Shown in pieces: positions 24,971 through 37,289 of a stretch of 64,000 nt of DNA. The notes below the pieces were generated by a model. It saw only the letters and a program-made list of their open reading frames with translations, had not been told where the DNA came from and ran no database searches. Origin of the DNA: Hemileia vastatrix. Taxonomy: Eukaryota; Basidiomycota; Pucciniomycetes; Pucciniales; Zaghouaniaceae. Every line of letters starts with the position of its first letter. Position 1 is the first letter of the stretch. Both the position numbers and the translations under genes were made by a program. Location of the stretch: positions 32,899,501 through 32,963,500 of the forward strand of contig JASXTE010000009.1 in assembly GCA_030280995.1 (NCBI GenBank), given 5' to 3'.

Positions 24971-25860
24971 ATTTTGGAGAAGATGAAGGGATTGGTTTGG
25001 GATAAGATAAAAGAGAAAAGAAAAAAAGAATGTAAAAACAATTTGTATTTTAATTATTTTACTTTGTTATTTTATTTATAATTTTATTTTATTTTATTTT
25101 ATTTTATTTTTTATATGAGATTTTGAGAGAAAGAAGGAAAAGACAGAAAAAAGATTTTAAATTTGTTTTAAGATTTTGAAAGAAGAAGTTTAAATGAGAG
25201 AAAGAAAAAAAGAATATTTGATTGAAGGAGTTTTAGTTTTAAAGTTCAAAAAGAAAAGAATTAAGTAAGAAGAAAGAAATAAGAAAGAAATAATTGATTG
25301 AGATAATTTAGGAAAAAATTGTTATTTAAGTTTGTTAATTGAAGATTTGAGGGATTTTAGTTATTTGAAAAAAGAAAAGAAAGAAAAGAAGAGACGAAAT
25401 AATATTTTTAAGAGGATTTTGAAGAAAGAAGTAATTTGTTTCGAAGAATTTAAAAAAGGTGATTTAGAAGTTAAAGTGAAGTTCAAAAAAGATTGTCGTG
25501 TAATTTTTGTCAAGAATTTTGATAGTTTGAGGAAAATAAAAATTTTAATGAAAAAATGTATATAGAAAATTGAGAAACAATTTTTTTTTTTTTTTTTATT
25601 TTTACTTTATTTTAATTTTGGTTTTAATTTAATTTAATTTATTTTTTTATTTTAATTTAATTTTATTTTATTTTATTTTAAAAGAAGATTGAAACATTTT
25701 GAAAAGAGAAAGAATAAAGAAGAAAACAAAAGAATTTTTTAGAAATAAAAATGTTTTAGATAGTAAAAGAAAGAAGGAGAAGAAAAAAAAAACAGAGGAA
25801 AGAAAAGAGAGTTTTAAGGTTTTGGTTTTAAAGGGTATTTAAGATGAAAAGATTTTAAGA
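24971..25860. other. Low-complexity purine/TTTTA-rich stretch of B
   Basis: The plus strand is very rich in A and G (AGAAAGAAAGA-like) with TTTTA pentamer runs at about 25075-25115 and 25650-25680 and a poly-T run near 25580. The ORF at 25332-25565 is Lys-rich and follows from base composition, so I do not call a gene. It separates the integrase end from the antisense gene. Confidence 0.6.
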
Positions 25861-25864
25861 GTTC

Positions 25865-27754
25865 AGGGGCGTTAGAAACATTGATGGCTGGTTCCCAGGA
25901 TGTTTTGTCTGAGTCATTGAGGAAGCCTTCCCATTCCACGAGGTATTGAAGTTTCCCCTTGCGCATTCTTGAATAAAGGATACGGCTTACTTCCCACTCT
26001 AGATGGTATTCTACTTCGACCAGTTCAGGAGGAGGTTGGTTCTTGCCCGGGTATGTTTCTTGAGCCAGTTCCAGGAGAGAAACGTGAAAAACAGGGTGAA
26101 TAGCCCGCCATTTAGGAGGTAGCTTGAGTCGAAATGCAGTTTTAGAGACTTCAGGGTCTATTTAAAATGGCCCCAAGCGTTTTTCAGCCAGTTTCTTTGA
26201 TGGTCCAGTCGTTCAAATGTTCTGTGCGTCAAGCCATACTTTTTCACCTGGTTTAAAGGGAGGAGCAATTTGTCAATGTTTGTCAGCCTGTTCCTTGTAC
26301 CTTCGAACCGCTAATTCTAGATTTGATTTAAGTTCCTCTTGGAGTCGTGATATGGTTCGAAGATAATGTTCCGCAGGATGATTAGCTCCTACATGGATTG
26401 AATTGAATCGAGGATGTCTTCCATAAACAGTTTCAAAAGGAGATTGTTGTGTCAAAGAATGAGTCAAGTTATTATAAGCAAATTCGGCCAATGGTAGCCA
26501 TGTGGTCCAATTGTCTTGTTGGTAACTGACATACATTCAAAGGTATTGTTCGAGGATTTGGTTGACCCTTTCTGTTTGCCCATTGGTTTTGGGATGATAG
26601 GCTGTGGAGAGTTTCCTCGTGATATTGAGTTGTTGACACAGTTGAGTCCAGAATGTGGATACAAACAATGAGCCTCTATCTGAAATAATATCATTAGGTA
26701 AGCTGTGTTTGGAAAATACATATTCTAGAAACAATTTTGACAGATCTTCTGCAGTAGAAGTAGTAGTGGTTTTAATGAAAATAGACATTTTTGAGAATCT
26801 ATCTACTATTACTAATATAGCATCAAAATGATTAGAAAGAGGAAGTTGAGAAATAAAATCCATCGATAAAGATTCCCAAGGTTTAGAGGGAATAAGAAGT
26901 GGTTGAAGCAACCCATACTTCCGGTGATGGGGAGCCTTATTCCTATTACATTCAAAACAAGCTTTTATATAGGCCTTGATTTCCCTGGTCATACCTGGCC
27001 AGAAAAAATCACTTGCTATTAACTGGTAAGTTTTATCAACACCAAAATGACCAGCTAATGGAGAATCATGTCGACTGTTGAAAATCCATAATTTTATCTC
27101 ATTGTTGTCAGGTATGACTACTCTACCTTTAAAGACTAATAGACCTGATTCAATACTAAATGTTTTGGCCCCTTCCTTCAAGAGTATTTTTTCTTTTAAC
27201 CCTAAACAATAATCGTCCTTCGACTGAGCTTCGAGGATGTTGGATAGTGGATTTTGAAACGATTGAATTGTCATCGAATTAAGTTGATGAGTTGTTAACA
27301 TTGATTTGTTGAAGATTGATTTCACATTTGCTGGATTTTTGTCAGCAAATGCGTCCCCCCGCTGTGGGTAAATGTCTTCCCAACGTGACAAGATATCTGG
27401 GACAATGCAGTTCTTACCTGGGCAATAGGAAATAGAAAAGGGAAATTCAGACAGAAATTCAGCCCACTGGGCTTGACGCCTGGTTAAAACTTTGGAAGAC
27501 ATAAAGTATTTCAAAGCATTATGGTCTGTTAAAATTTGAAAAGGACTATCTAGGCTGAGCAGAAAAGAGCACCATTTTTTAAGACAGTGAATAATAACTA
27601 AAAGCTCTTTGTCATGAATTTCATAATTTAACTCTGCGGCAATGAGTTTGCGTGACTCAAAAGCAACAGGATGAAACAGTTTTGTTTCTGGATTCAATTG
27701 AGAGATGACCCCTGCGATAGAATAATCACTCGCATCTGTCTTGACTATTGTCAA
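25865..27754 (-). pseudogene. RNase H, integrase and chromodomain of element B
   Basis: 27754-26537 carries RNase H (KTDASDYSIAGV, ILTDHNALKYF, DILSRW). It continues with the integrase HHCC (HFGVDKTY, CFECNRNK) and core (MDFISQLP, IISDRGSLF, HPKTNGQTERV). 26536-26273 continues the core (LAEFAYNN). A chromodomain lies at about 25880-26000 (SRILYSRMRKGKLQYLVEWEGF), marking a chromovirus. In-frame stops at 26537, 26273 and 26213 are TGA codons that each fit an Arg CGA changed by one C-to-T. A TAA near 26160 is a different change. All D-D-E residues are kept. Confidence 0.92.
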
Positions 27755-27772
27755 AACAGTAGGATCAAAGTG

Positions 27773-28588
27773 TCAAAGAATTGGAGCTGTGGTGAACGCC
27801 GTCTTCAATGCTTCGAATTCCTTTCGCGCTGTAGAAGTAAAAACAAAAGGAATATCTTTTCTAAGAAGAGAAGTAAGATTGGAAATAGTTTTAGAGTAAT
27901 CTTTAATAAATCTTCTATAGAAATTTGCAAAACCCAAAAATCCTTGGAGGGATTTAACAGATTTGGGCTCAGGCCATTCCAGGACCTTTTGAACATATTT
28001 GTTGTCCATGACTAAACCATAAGTGGATAATGTAAAACCCAAAAAATCAATAGATTTAAGATGGAATTCGCATTTATTATGCTTGGCGTAGAGTCCATGA
28101 TCTCGAAGTCGGTTTAAAACCTGTCGAACATGATGAATATGTTCATCCAGTGTTTTTGAGAAAATTAAAATATCATCTAAATAGACAACAACAAATTGTT
28201 TGACAACATCTTGAAAGATGTCATTGACAAAAGTTTGAAAAGTAGATGGTGCGTTACACAATCCAAAAGGCATAACTAAATATTCAAAACTACCAAATCT
28301 AGTGTGAATTGCAGTCAGTGGTTCATGACCTTCCGCAATGGGAATAAGATTGTAAGCGCCTCCAAGATCAATTTTAGAAAAGAAATTAGCACCATTAAAA
28401 AGGGTAAGAAGCAATGACATAGGAGGAACAGGATATGCATTCTTCTTAGTGACTGTGTTGAGCTTTCTATAGTCAACACACAACCTAAGACTACCATTCT
28501 TCTTTTTTACAAAGAGGACAGGGGAGCCGGTTGGAGATTTACTGGCTTTGATGAAACCTTTGGCTACATTCTCTGCAATGTAGTCTCA
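27773..28588 (-). pseudogene. Reverse transcriptase of element B
   Basis: The frame 28483-27773 holds LCVDYRKLN, SKIDLGGAYN, MPFGLCNAPSTFQ, the active site VVVYLDDILIFSK, and YAKHNKCEFH. It is whole over the catalytic core. It is set off by TGA stops at both ends (28586-28588 and 27773-27775). The sequence around each fits the gypsy consensus with Arg (for example RHFDP at the RT-RNase H border), so CGA-to-TGA is the simplest cause. Confidence 0.92.
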
Positions 28589-29446
28589 AAGAACTTGAGA
28601 TTCATCCTTTGACAAAGAATAGACAGGACCTGCTGGAGGTACTGGACCTATTATCTCTATCTGATGGTCGTAGGGTCGATGAGGTGGTAACTTATTGGCC
28701 TTGCGGTTTGAAAAAACATCGAGGAAATCATGATAGATTTCTGGTAGAGTCTTTTTAATGGCTTCAACGTCAATTTGGTTGTCCTCATCATCTTCGAGAG
28801 AATCTGTTGAGGGAAAACCAGAATTGAGAGAGCATAATTCGATTACTTCAAGGCAATTTAAATCCTCTTTGAGTGAATTCATCAAGCTAGAAGGGTTAGG
28901 CAATTGCTCATTTAAAGAAAGATCAAATGCTTGAAAGTCATCTGGCAGAGTTTTGTCCTCTAGCAGGACATTGTCAGGAGGGTTGTTTAACTCCCTATTG
29001 ACATGCATTGAAGAATTAGAAATATACTTAGTCCGTGGGGTGATCAATCCCCGTGTCCAGTCAATTTCAGGATTCCAATGCGTTAAAAGGTCATGGCCAA
29101 GAATGGTATCGTCCATCCTTGGGGCGTCCAAGAATTTAAGTTCCCACTCAAAGGGGGGAAAGTTCTGAAAATTGAAAACCCATAAAACTTTCTTACTTAC
29201 CCAATATTTGGGTTCCTCTGATTCGACCAAATAAATTGGAGTTTGATCGATATCTGTAAATGTCAGCTGTAACTTCTCGGCAAAAGATAAACTGATAAAA
29301 GAAATTGAAGCTCCAGATTCTATAAGACAACTGAAGGGGATATCCTCCTTAAAAAGAATGAATCTCAAGTGGTTAAAGGCAACTCCAGTCCTTAAGACAT
29401 GGAGGTTCTGTGCACTGGGAGATATAAGATAGTTTGCTTTGCACAC
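28589..29446 (-). pseudogene. Protease domain and pol linker of element B
   Basis: The frame reads FSCLIESGASISFIS, where retropepsins have D-S/T-G-A, so the catalytic Asp is Glu here. The second half has ILGHDLLTHWNPEIDW, a normal flap and strand region. A long acidic linker (QIDVEAIKKTLPEIYHDFLDVF) then leads into RT, as in other chromoviruses. An Asp-to-Glu change would probably abolish cleavage. Confidence 0.85.
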
Positions 29447-29489
29447 AAGTAAACTATCTACTAGTTTTTTGGCTTCGAACTAGTACCTT

Positions 29490-30647
29490 CTCTTTCCTTC
29501 AACTTTACACAATCTTCCAGCTTGTGCTTACCCCCACAATACATACATAACCCATTATCTGTTTGCCTCTTCCTCTCAGCTTCCTTAAGTTCCCCTTTAG
29601 GATCCAGTACTTTACTTATATCGCCTGGTATCGAGCTTTTCGGTTGATGTTTGTCCTTTCCCTTAATAGGTTTGAATTGAGTCGAGGAGGATTGAGTTGT
29701 TCGTGGGTGGGAAGAAGGTCCCGATTCGAAATTTAAGCCTTGAGATTTGTTGGCGTATTGACGATGTTGAAGTCATCCTTGGTAAACGCCATCGAGTTCG
29801 AGGTTTCGATCCATTAAATCTGTTAAAGTAGTCATCTTCTGACCGTGAAGATTTAACTGATCCAGAATCCTCGAAGGAAGTCCTTTTTTGAAATGATACT
29901 TAAGGGCAGCATCACTCCAACCTACTTGAGTTTGAAGCGCTCTGAAGTTTGAGATATATTCAGAGGCTTTCCCATTATCACTTATGTGAAGAAATCAAGT
30001 TTGATTTCTGCGTTGTCAGTTTCATTAGGGTCGCCAAACAACGTGAAGAGTTGGTCTTCGAACTTTTCCCAGTTATTAATAAGTAAGTTGGTTTTGTTTG
30101 AAGAGAGCATGAGAAGATAAGGTTCAAACCATCTTGCTGCTTTTCCGGCCAGGAATGAAGAAGCATAAACAACTTTCAATTGGTCGTTATTGAAAGTTCG
30201 AGGGTCATTATGGAACAGGATCTTGCAGGTTTGCAAGAAGGGTCTCAATCTATCTGGATGTTCTCAATCAAATTTTTCAGGAGATTTCATAGAAGGATTT
30301 TTGAATTTAGATCCCTCTGAAGACATTGAATTTGAAAGGTTCTTCATGAAAAGTCTCATGAATTCTTCCAGACAATTGGATGGTCCAGGTTTGGAAGGTT
30401 GACCAGAAGGGTGATTAGCAGGGGCGGATGGTGCCTCGTGCATTGTATCCTCTCCTTCTTCATCATCACTAGAATTATCAAAGTCTTGTGGGATGTCTTC
30501 TACCAATTGGACTGAAAGTTTCTGTTCCCTAAGGTCGAGTGGCTCCAAGGAGTGAGTGAGGGAAACAGGCCTAGTGGCTGTTGGCCTGCCTCTGGCGCGA
30601 GCTCTAGTAGTAGCGCCTGTAGGAGGAGTGCGTTGAACAGGTGCCAT
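29490..30647 (-). pseudogene. Gag of element B
   Basis: ATG at 30647 starts a basic N-terminus (RARARGRPTATR), then an acidic linker. A TGA at 30264 interrupts it before the gag core (30248-29982: FHNDPRTFNN, FLAGKAARWFEPYL, FTLFGDPNE). A 1-nt deletion in a T run near 29990 shifts the frame to YISNFRALQTQVGW and LKYHFKKGLPSRI. A TGA at 29773 follows. A CCHC-like knuckle, CMYCGGKHKLEDC, lies near 29500-29540. Element order and motifs support one former gag ORF. Confidence 0.85.
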
Positions 30648-30724
30648 TTTAAGAATTAAGAGAAAACACCTGAAAAGGGATGTAGTAGTGCAAAGAATGA
30701 GAACTACGGAGAATTAAATTATAC

Positions 30725-31531
30725 TGTCACCAGACGACCTACGCACAAGGTCGAGGATGTTCCTGAAAGTGAGATAAAAGGTTCAGACACTTCTTCGAAG
30801 TGCAGAGGAATAGTTCGAGGAAGTGGTTCGAAGATGACTCGAAGGAAGAACTACTGCTTCGAGTTATGTTCGAGAAGGATTCTAATATAATTGAACGATA
30901 ATATTAAAATTCTTAAGATCTTACAAAGGGTTGGAAAACTCAACAATCAAAGATTTAGGATATAGATATGATTATTGAGAAAATAAAGAAAGATACAATA
31001 ATAATGATTTTCACTTTTAGAGTTTTATCACTATTAACTATAAATACGTTTTATAATTTAATTCTAAGGAATATCGAACCAAAAAACCAGTCCCTTTTAT
31101 ATCCTTTACTCCTCCTCACATTGATCTCATACTCATCCACCATTCCGCACACCATAACCCATTTAAAATATATCCGTTACACCTGGACCCTCCTCACTAT
31201 CATCCGTTAATCCCTTAATCCTTCACTAACCATTCCGTCCATGCTCACTACCCCTTAATCACCCACAGAAATTTCATAAACCTTTTAATGTACTATTATA
31301 TTAACTATTGCGCTGTGCGTAGCTTATTGGGAAAAAGACTAAGACACACTATTGAGAGATTGACTAATTTAGATTTAGAGTTTTAGGATAGGGCGATTGA
31401 ATAGCGAGTACACAAAGGAAAGTCACAGTTGCTATGGAGAGTTGCTTTTCTGCGCTTCGAGTATGGATCTGAACCCTTTAGTATTGATTTAATGAGCTAC
31501 TTTTGCCTCGAGTGTCACGTGGCGCGTGACA
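30725..31531 (-). repeat. 5' LTR of element B
   Basis: 807 bp, TGTCAC to GTGACA, partner of 23117-23923. The internal side on the minus strand begins GTATAATTTAATTC, which lacks the TGG of a standard tRNA-binding site. It keeps more TCGA sites than the left copy. Confidence 0.92.
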
Positions 31532-34500
31532 ATTTTGCTCAATCATTGCACAATATGTAGTTTGATATTGCCAAAATGTCCTCCTGATGATTTTTCAAAA
31601 CTCATCAGGACACTTTCTTTGGTTTAAAAAAAGAAAATATAGTGCAAGTTTAGCCCTGGTGGTGCACATTTGATCTAACACCTCTACTTGTTATTGATAG
31701 TGGGAATTTTCCTTAGATTTTTTTTTCTTATTTTATCCCTTTTATTTTACTTTTTAATTGCTCATATTGCTTTGGATATCAATTTTTAATTTTTAAAATA
31801 AATAATTTTCATACTCTTATACCTTTATTTAATAATATATGATTAAAGGTGGAACACCACCTGGTATGCATTTTTCACACAAGTTATTACTATAGTAATA
31901 ACGTTAATAATATAATGATGACAAAAAATTAATCAAATGGTAAACTTAAATTACACAGAAAGATCAAATACCAGTGTATATGTTTATAAGAAATCCCTTT
32001 TGAGTTTAAGAAGATTTGCTGTATGCCTACTCTCAATTATAAAAGTGTCCAGCACAAGTTCGGCTGAACTTGTGCTGGACACTTTTGTTTGCATGAAGTC
32101 ATATGAGATAAATTCTCTCTATGGCAATAAAAATGATATTTCACTCAATTATTGAAGTAAAGAATGTTTAATATTGTAAAATTGTCCCCTGGAAGTCTGT
32201 CCAAACCTCAGGTCAAAATTTGTTAGCTATACATAAAAGTAAGTTTAGACCAAGTCTTGACCTAGGGGTCCCCAACTGTCCCAACACCACTTCTGGCTCT
32301 TGATAGTAAATATTTTACTTGTATTTTTTATTTTTTATTTGATCTCATTTATTTTCATTTTAATTTTCTATTACTCTTTTTAATTTTAAATATCAATTCA
32401 TTTTTTTAAAAACTAAACATATTCATATTTTTTTAACTTTATATAATAATATTATTAAAGTTGTAACATCACCAATTTTTCATTTGGCATGCAGGTTTTT
32501 TCTATACTAGAAACATTAATAATATATATGCTGACAAAAAATTAATTATAAGATAAATATTAATGATAAAAAAAAGTTAAAAAACCAATAGAAATTTGAA
32601 AAACAAAAAACTGATGTGCTGAGAAACACTTCCACCCTAGCTACTCTCCATCATAAAAGTGTCCAGCACAAGTTAAGCTGAACTTGTGCTGGACACTTTT
32701 GTTCAGGTGCAGTCAGATGGGATCAATTCTCTCTGTGGAAATTAAATTAAAAAAAATGCTAAATAATTACATTAGAAGTAGTTTGGTATGGCTGAATTAT
32801 CCACCTTGAGTTTTCCCAAACCTCAGGTGAAAAATTTTTTATCTTTAAAAAAAATTAAATTTTATCAAATTTAGCCCTGATGGCACCCATTTGTTTCAAC
32901 ACTTCTACTGGCTCTTGAAGGAAGGAATTTTTCTTGAATTTTTCTTTTTCATATTTGATCTCTTTTACTTTACTTTTTTATCACTCATGTTACATTTGGA
33001 TATTAATTTATAATTTTGGAAAAGAAATCATTTTCATATTTTTTTAACATTTTTAATAATATTATAAAAGGTGTAATATAACATGGCATGCATTTGGGGC
33101 ACAAGTTTTTTCTATACTAATAAAATTAATAATATTCTAAGGATAAAAGATTAATCAGATAATAAAATATGAATAACACACAAAGATCAAATACCAGTTG
33201 ACATGTTTTAAAAAAATAACAGTTGCACTGAAGAAGACCTGCACCCTAGCTACTCTCCATCATAAAAGTGTCCAGCACAAGTTCGGCCGAACTTGTGCTG
33301 GACACTTTTGGTCAGGTGCAGTCAGATAAGATCAATTCTCTCTATGGCAATGAAAAAAAATTATTTGATAAGAAACTTCACTAGATGTAGTTTTATATAG
33401 CTGAATTATCCACCTAGAGTTCATCCAAACCACAGGTACACAATTTTTTATCTTTGAAAAACAGTCAATTTGGTACAATTTATCCCTGATGGCTCTCATT
33501 TGCTTCAACATCTCTACTGGCCTTTGATATTAGCAATAATACTAGGAGTTTGTTTACCATATTTGATCCCTTTAACTTAATTTTTTATTCCTCATATTGC
33601 TTTTGGATATCAATTAATAATTTTTAAAATAAATTATTTTAATATTTTTATACATTTTTTAATAATATTATAAAAGGTGTAACATCACTCAGTATGCATT
33701 TGGCACACGATTTTTTGCTATACTTATATAATTAATAATATAATTAACACAAAAAATTAATCAAACAATATGTATGAGTGAGGCACAAAGATCAAATACC
33801 AGTAGACATGTTTGTAAGAAATACCAGATGAACTGAAGAAAAATTCTACCCCAGCCGCTCTCCATCATAGAAGTGTCCAGCACAAGTTCGGCTGAACTTG
33901 TGCTGGACACTTTTGGTCATGTGCAGTCAGATGGGATCAATTCTCTGTATGGAAACAAAAAATTTTTTTATCAAATTTCACTAGAAGTAGTTTGGTTTAG
34001 CGGAATCATCCACTTGCTGTTCTGCCCAATATCAGGTGTATAATTCTTTTTCTTTAAAGAAAAGTTCACTTATTATAATTAAGCCCTGATGGCTCCCATT
34101 TGCTTTACCACCTCTACTGGCTCTTGATAGCGGGAATTTTACCAGTATTTTTTTCATATTTGAACTCTTTGACTTTTATTTTACTCTTTTATTCCTCTTT
34201 TTACTTTTAAATTTCTATTTAATTTTTGTAAAACTAATCCTTTCCATATTTATTTAAGTCTATTTTAAAAAATTATTGAAGGTATAACTTCACATGGTAT
34301 GCATTTGGCACACAAGTTTTTGCTATACTAATAACATTAATAATATAATGGTGATAAAATATTAATCGGATGATAAATATGAAAGATACAGACTGATCAA
34401 ATACCAGTAGACATGTTTATGAGAAACACAAGATGAAAGAACTGAAGAAAATTTCCACCCAAGCTACTCTCCATCATAAAAGTGTCCAGCACAAGTTTGG

Positions 34501-36195
34501 CCGAACTTGTGCTGGACACTTTTAGTCATGTGCATTCAGATGGGATCAATTCTCTATATGGCAACAAAAAAACATTTTTTATTAAACTTCACTACGAGGA
34601 GTTTTGTTTAGCTGAATCATCCACCTGTTGTTCTTACCAACCTCAGGTGTATAATTATTTATCTTTAAAAAAAAGGTCACTTATTAGAATTTAGCCCTGA
34701 TGGCTCCCATTTGTTTCAACACTTCTACTGGCTCTTGAGAGCAAGAATTTTACTAGTATTTTCTTTTTCATAATTGATCTCTTTGAGATTAATTTTACCT
34801 TTTTATCCCTCATATTGCTTTTGTATATCAATTTATTTTTTGTAAAACAAATCATTTTCATATTTTTTTACCTTTATTTAATAATATTATAAAAGGTGTA
34901 ACATCACCCGGTATGCGTTGTGGACACGAGTTTTTGCTATACTTATAATATTAATAATATAATGGTGACAATAAATTATTCAAATGATATAAATGAGTGA
35001 GGCACAAAGATCAAGTACCAATGGACATGTTTATAAGAAATACCAGATTAACTGAAGAAAAATTCTACCCTAGCTACTCTCCGTCATAAATGTGTCCAGC
35101 ACAAGTTTGGCCGAACTTGTGCTGGACACTTTTTGTCACATGCAGTCTGGTGTGATCAATTCTCTCTCAATCATTGAACTAGAAGTTGTTTGATATGGCT
35201 AAATGGTTCTGCTGAAGTTTTTTTAAACCTCAGATTGTCACTTTTTTGTTTTTAAAAAAAGCAATTGTAGTCCAAGTTTAGCCTCACTGGTGAACATTTG
35301 CCCCAACATGTCTACTCGCTCATGATGGCAGTAATTTTATTTTAATTTTTTATTTCATATTTGATTACTTTAATTTTACCTTTTTATTTCTCATATTGCT
35401 TTTGTAAAGCAATTTATTTTTTGTAAAACAAATCATTTTCATATTTTTTTACCTTTATTTAATAATATTATAAAAGGTGTAACATCACCCGGTATGTGTT
35501 GGGCACACAAGTTTTTGCTATACTTATAATATTAAAACATAATGGTGAGAAAAAATCAATTAAATGATAAATATGAGTGAGGCACAAAGATCAAATACCA
35601 GTGGACATGTTTATAAGAAATACCAGATGAACTGAAGAAAAATTCCACCCTAGCTAACCTCCATCATAAAAGTGTCCAGCACAAGTTGGACCAAACTTGT
35701 GCTGGACACTTTTGGTCACATGCAGTCTGATGTGAGCAATTCTCTCTATTGCAATGAAAATGAATTTTACTTCAATAATTGCACTAGAAGTTGTTTGATA
35801 TGGCAAAATTGTCATCCTGAAGTTTTGGTAAAGCTCCAGTGGATTTTTTTTTATTTTTAAAAAATAGAAATTATAGTCCAAGTTTAGTGCCACTGGTGGG
35901 CGTTCACCCCATCATGTCTACTTGCTCTTGATGGGAGGAATTTCACTTTAATTTTTTATTTCATATTTGATCCCTTTAATTTTACCTTTTTATCTCTCAT
36001 ATTGCTTATGGATATCAATTTATTTTTTGTAAAACAAATCATTTTCATATTTTTTTACCTTTATTTAATAATATCATAAAAGGTGTAACATCACCCGGTA
36101 TGCGTTGGGCACACAAGTTTTTGCTATACTTATAATATTAATAACATAATGGTGACAAAAATCAATCAAATGATAAATATGAGTGAGGCACAAAG
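31532..36195. repeat. ~610-bp satellite array, right block, with 46-bp palindromes
   Basis: Continues the array interrupted by B. Palindromes begin near 32040, 32655, 33264, 33867, 34476, 35090 and 35667, spaced about 577-615 bp. The copy at 33264-33309 is a perfect 46-bp palindrome with arms AAAAGTGTCCAGCACAAGTT plus CGG. Copies differ mainly at the centre (TTCGGC, TTTGGCC, TTAAGC), where changes are often matched on both arms. Flanking blocks shared by all units include CTACTCTCCATCAT before and CAGTCAGATG after the palindrome. No gene is credible. Confidence 0.92.
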
Positions 36196-36870
36196 GTCAA
36201 ATACCAATTAATCAATAGTTCTTTTTAATATTATAAATTTTTTTAATAAATAAAATGGTAATAATGAATTATATTTTTCATCCACAATTCCACTCTAATG
36301 ATTCCCACTGCACAAAAAGGGCTCACTTGGTCCTTTCTTTACTGCTTGTGCATATATTTTATTGCCCACAGTACTACAATTTTTTGTAGTGATTATCCCA
36401 CATCTGATTCAGGAATATTTTTAAACAATAAGTTTTTTTTTCAAAAGACCTTATCATATCCAATATCCCTCAAAAAATACAACCTGTTTTTGTATTAAAG
36501 CCCGTTAATTATTAAGAAATTGTTAAAATAATTAGATTAGACCCTGGCACAGCTAGATCCATACCAACCGACCTAAAGTCTTTTCAATATTGAAAACAAT
36601 TAAATAAAATTATGATATCCTACTAAATTATGGGCACCAACCATAATTCAGCACTTCTCATTTGCTCTGCTACAAAATGAGTGCATCTAGCATTTTTCTA
36701 ACGTCGGACTGTTTTTCTTCCTTCCCTCACACCTTTAGTCCAGAATGAAAATTTAGTATGAGTTTTGGTCAAAATGGTTTGCCAGTGTTATCTGTATGCA
36801 ATATGAATTCATATTGCATATTTCTATTTATGCATAAAATATACTTGTTAAGCATCATTTTTTTTGCATT
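36196..36870. other. Unique-looking stretch in the CACTA-like element
   Basis: No gene or repeat from elsewhere in the window was recognised. The 66-codon ORF at 36298 has no recognisable motif. Confidence 0.4.
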
Positions 36871-36879
36871 TTTCAATCA

Positions 36880-37270
36880 TTATGCATATTTATGCATATT
36901 CATATGCATATTCATTATACAGATTTATATGCATATTAATATATTTTATTCATATACATATATGCACCTTTTTTTGCATATTCAATATGCATATTTTTAA
37001 TGCATATTCAATATGCATATGTTTATGCATATTTTTATGCATATTTTATGCATATTCAATATGAATATTTTTTATGCATAATCACTATGCATCTTTTTAT
37101 GCATATTTTTATGCATATTTTTATGCATATTTTTATGCATATTTTTTATGCATATTTACTCTTCATAGTCATTATGCATACACTTTGGATAGGCATTTCA
37201 CATCAATTTTTAGCATGCAATAAGTATCCACCATGCAAATTCAAATGCATATGCATCTATATCATACACG
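36880..37270. repeat. ATGCAT-rich array beside the right end
   Basis: Dozens of ATGCATAT cores separated by short T runs. They form overlapping self-complementary hexamers. The same array, followed by the same ~400 bp to the terminus, occurs at 48466-49097 at about 97 percent identity. ORFs across it (His/Tyr/Ile/Phe repeats) are by-products of the repeat. Confidence 0.85.
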
Positions 37271-37289
37271 CAACATATATTCAAGTTTA

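Larger units (their letters stand above)
23117..31531 (-). mobile_element. Ty3/gypsy chromovirus element B
   Basis: 807-bp LTRs (23117-23923 and 30725-31531) begin TGTCAC and end GTGACA (GTGAAA in the left copy). Flanks ATGTT and ATTTT look like a 5-bp duplication with one change. Gag, protease, RT, RNase H, integrase and chromodomain run on the minus strand, and an antisense gene lies next to the 3' LTR. Removing B restores the satellite spacing (palindromes at 23012 and 32040 would be about 614 bp apart), so B jumped into the satellite. The LTRs differ at roughly 18 sites, about 2 percent. Confidence 0.93.

Noticed and set aside
25332..25565. 77-codon Lys-rich ORF
   Set aside because: Purine-rich low-complexity DNA gives such frames by composition alone.
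23360..31210. 80-codon ORF present twice (23360-23602 and 30968-31210)
   Set aside because: Both copies lie in the LTRs of element B, so their similarity reflects LTR duplication, not selection on a protein.
21188..35712. Regularly spaced palindromes suggesting a CRISPR-like array
   Set aside because: The ~610-bp period is far too long, the intervening DNA is repeated rather than unique, and the genome is eukaryotic.
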